NCBI GenBank assembly: GCA_016181905.1
Contig: JACOYM010000041.1
Span: 3,990 to 9,590 of the forward strand
Direction of reading: 5' to 3'
Length of the DNA stretch: 5,601 nt
Origin: Candidatus Pacearchaeota archaeon
Lineage (GTDB): Archaea > Nanobdellota > Nanobdellia > Pacearchaeales > GW2011-AR1
Part shown: in pieces, positions 4,866-5,601 of the stretch
How the letters are laid out: every line of letters begins with the position of its first letter
How positions within the stretch are numbered: position 1 is the first letter of the stretch
The notes under the pieces: model-generated
What the model saw: only the letters and a program-made list of their open reading frames with translations
What the model was told of the DNA's origin: nothing
Databases searched by the model: none
Position numbers and translations under genes: made by a program

Positions 4866-5317
4866 CAAGCGAAAGCCCAACAGGCATTTTAAGAAAGGAG
4901 CATGAAATAGTCTTGAAGCTGCTTGACAATCTGGAGAAATGCCTCGAGAAAAGCGATATGAAATCATCAGGAAGAAACATAACAGTCTTGGAGGGGGAGT
5001 TTAGCAAGCATTCGCTAAACAAGGAAGAGAAGGCATTGTTTCCGGAGATTGAAAAGTTCATGCCAAGAGAAGGCGGGCCTACTGGAATGATGATTATGGA
5101 GCATGAGGATTTAGTGAACTCTATAAAAAACTGCAAGGATGCTGTGAAAACTGGAAACATTGAAAGATTGAATGAAAATGGAAGCCATATTATTGAGCTT
5201 CTTCGGCAGCACATAGGCAAGGAAGACAACATATTGTTTATGATGGCTGAGATGCATCTTGATGGCAAGCAGAAAAAGGCAGTATTAGAGAAATTTAAAA
5301 AATTTGACAAAAAATAA
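4862..5317 (+). CDS. Hemerythrin-like (HHE cation-binding domain) protein
   Basis: The 151-residue all-helical protein is predicted to hold a non-heme di-iron centre in a four-helix bundle. Motifs in order are ILRKEHEIV (H14, helix 1), FSKHSLNKEEKALFPEIE (H50, E55, E56, helix 2), GGPTGMMIMEHEDL (H81, helix 3) and LLRQHIGKEDNILF (H117, E121, helix 4), with an extra H109. The KEE-x2-LFP, GGP-x5-M-EH and HI-x-KED-x-LF patterns are diagnostic of the archaeal/bacterial HHE family. Members bind O2 or NO, act in iron-sulfur repair (YtfE/RIC type) or handle iron. The sequence does not decide which. Helix 2 has one residue more between His and Glu than the usual H-x3-E. The start is fixed by a strong SD and a 4-nt ATGA overlap with the regulator, so the two should be co-expressed. 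No signal peptide is present, so it is cytoplasmic. Confidence 0.93.
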   Translation: MTSESPTGILRKEHEIVLKLLDNLEKCLEKSDMKSSGRNITVLEGEFSKHSLNKEEKALFPEIEKFMPREGGPTGMMIMEHEDLVNSIKNCKDAVKTGNIERLNENGSHIIELLRQHIGKEDNILFMMAEMHLDGKQKKAVLEKFKKFDKK

Positions 5318-5318
5318 A

Positions 5319-5579
5319 ATGCCACCTGTAAAAGAACATATAAAGTCAAGCTTTAGGAGAACTGGAAAAGCGTATAGAGAGCTTCATGAATGGATAGATT
5401 CTGAATACAAGAATCCTTCTGGATTAAGAAGGCATGAAATAATTAATATTCCTGAGAATATAAAAATTGTTGAGAAAGATTTCGGAAGAGATGCTGTAAA
5501 AGAGTTTTTATGGCATATCAAAGAGGATTTCAGCCAGCCAAAAGGAATAGTGAGAAGAATCATCAGCAAATTTCTTTAA
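5319..5579 (+). CDS. Small conserved-looking hypothetical protein, third gene of the arsR-hemerythrin operon
   Basis: The 86-residue, soluble, mostly helical product is not firmly recognised. From ATG 5319 it begins one nucleotide after the hemerythrin stop. A TTG at 5304 would extend it by five residues and overlap the upstream gene by 14 nt, but the ATG is preferred. No Shine-Dalgarno is evident, so translation may be coupled. Distinct features are KEHIKSSFRRTGKAYRELHEWID (5-27), LRRHEI (36-41), EKDFGRDAV (52-60) and FLWHIKED (63-70). The order H-x-x-S-S, G-x-x-Y-x-x-x-HEW-x-D, RRH, FG faintly recalls DUF6915-type proteins. I hold that weakly. H7, H23, D27, H39, H66 and E69 or D70 could make a metal site, and HIKED echoes the HIGKED of the neighbouring hemerythrin. 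The tail GIVRRIISKFL is basic and amphipathic. Only 22 nt follow, showing no clear terminator. Confidence 0.78.
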   Translation: MPPVKEHIKSSFRRTGKAYRELHEWIDSEYKNPSGLRRHEIINIPENIKIVEKDFGRDAVKEFLWHIKEDFSQPKGIVRRIISKFL

Positions 5580-5601
5580 ACCTGAAAACAAAGATCAAAG
5601 G

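Noticed and set aside
4807..5349. A 180-codon open frame on the minus strand opposite the hemerythrin-like gene
   Set aside because: It is antisense to a gene with clear HHE motifs, a strong SD and operon context. Its Ser/Phe/Leu-rich product shows no domain and there is no promoter pattern.
1..5601. CRISPR array, insertion sequence, attachment site or toxin-antitoxin pair
   Set aside because: No spaced direct repeats, transposase motifs or terminal inverted repeats were seen. The regulator plus hemerythrin pair does not resemble a toxin-antitoxin unit, and the tRNA shows no duplicated 3' end in the window.

Overview
The window looks like a piece of a small archaeal genome, probably a DPANN-type lineage such as Woesearchaeota or Pacearchaeota. 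The domain assignment is firm. It rests on an archaeal-type SRP54, a free-standing Bud32 kinase, a tRNA interrupted by a bulge-helix-bulge type intron with no encoded CCA, and BRE/TATA promoters about 25-30 nt from start codons (leaderless or nearly leaderless messages). The phylum is an inference from gene style and compactness.

Layout. At the left edge a tRNA-Gln(UUG) lies on the minus strand with a 24-nt intron in its D-loop. It is divergent from a 139-aa multi-pass membrane protein of unknown function, and one AT box midway could serve both. A minus-strand operon follows (transcribed right to left): srp54, an S51 (dipeptidase E-like) peptidase, and bud32, with gaps of only 2 and 1 nt. The peptidase gene is clearly more AT-rich than its partners. 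Across a divergent promoter region (3254-3340) the plus strand carries a TM-only relative of MscS channels, then a membrane-anchored staphylococcal-nuclease-like protein with a shortened core.

The most interesting block is 4495-5579, a compact three-gene operon. It encodes an ArsR-type winged-helix regulator with a C-terminal H-x4-C-x2-C motif, a hemerythrin-like (HHE) di-iron protein and an 86-aa His-rich unknown. The operon has a BRE/TATA box followed directly by a perfect 24-bp inverted repeat that covers the expected transcription start and the ATG. This is the expected layout for an autorepressed operon. The metal-ligand-rich sensor next to a hemerythrin suggests a response to oxygen, nitric oxide, redox state or iron. 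The first gene appears leaderless. The second is entered through a strong Shine-Dalgarno sequence and an ATGA overlap, and the third starts 1 nt after the second stops.

There is no sign of CRISPR arrays, insertion sequences, rRNA or integrase-type elements. No gene-free stretch exceeds 100 nt.
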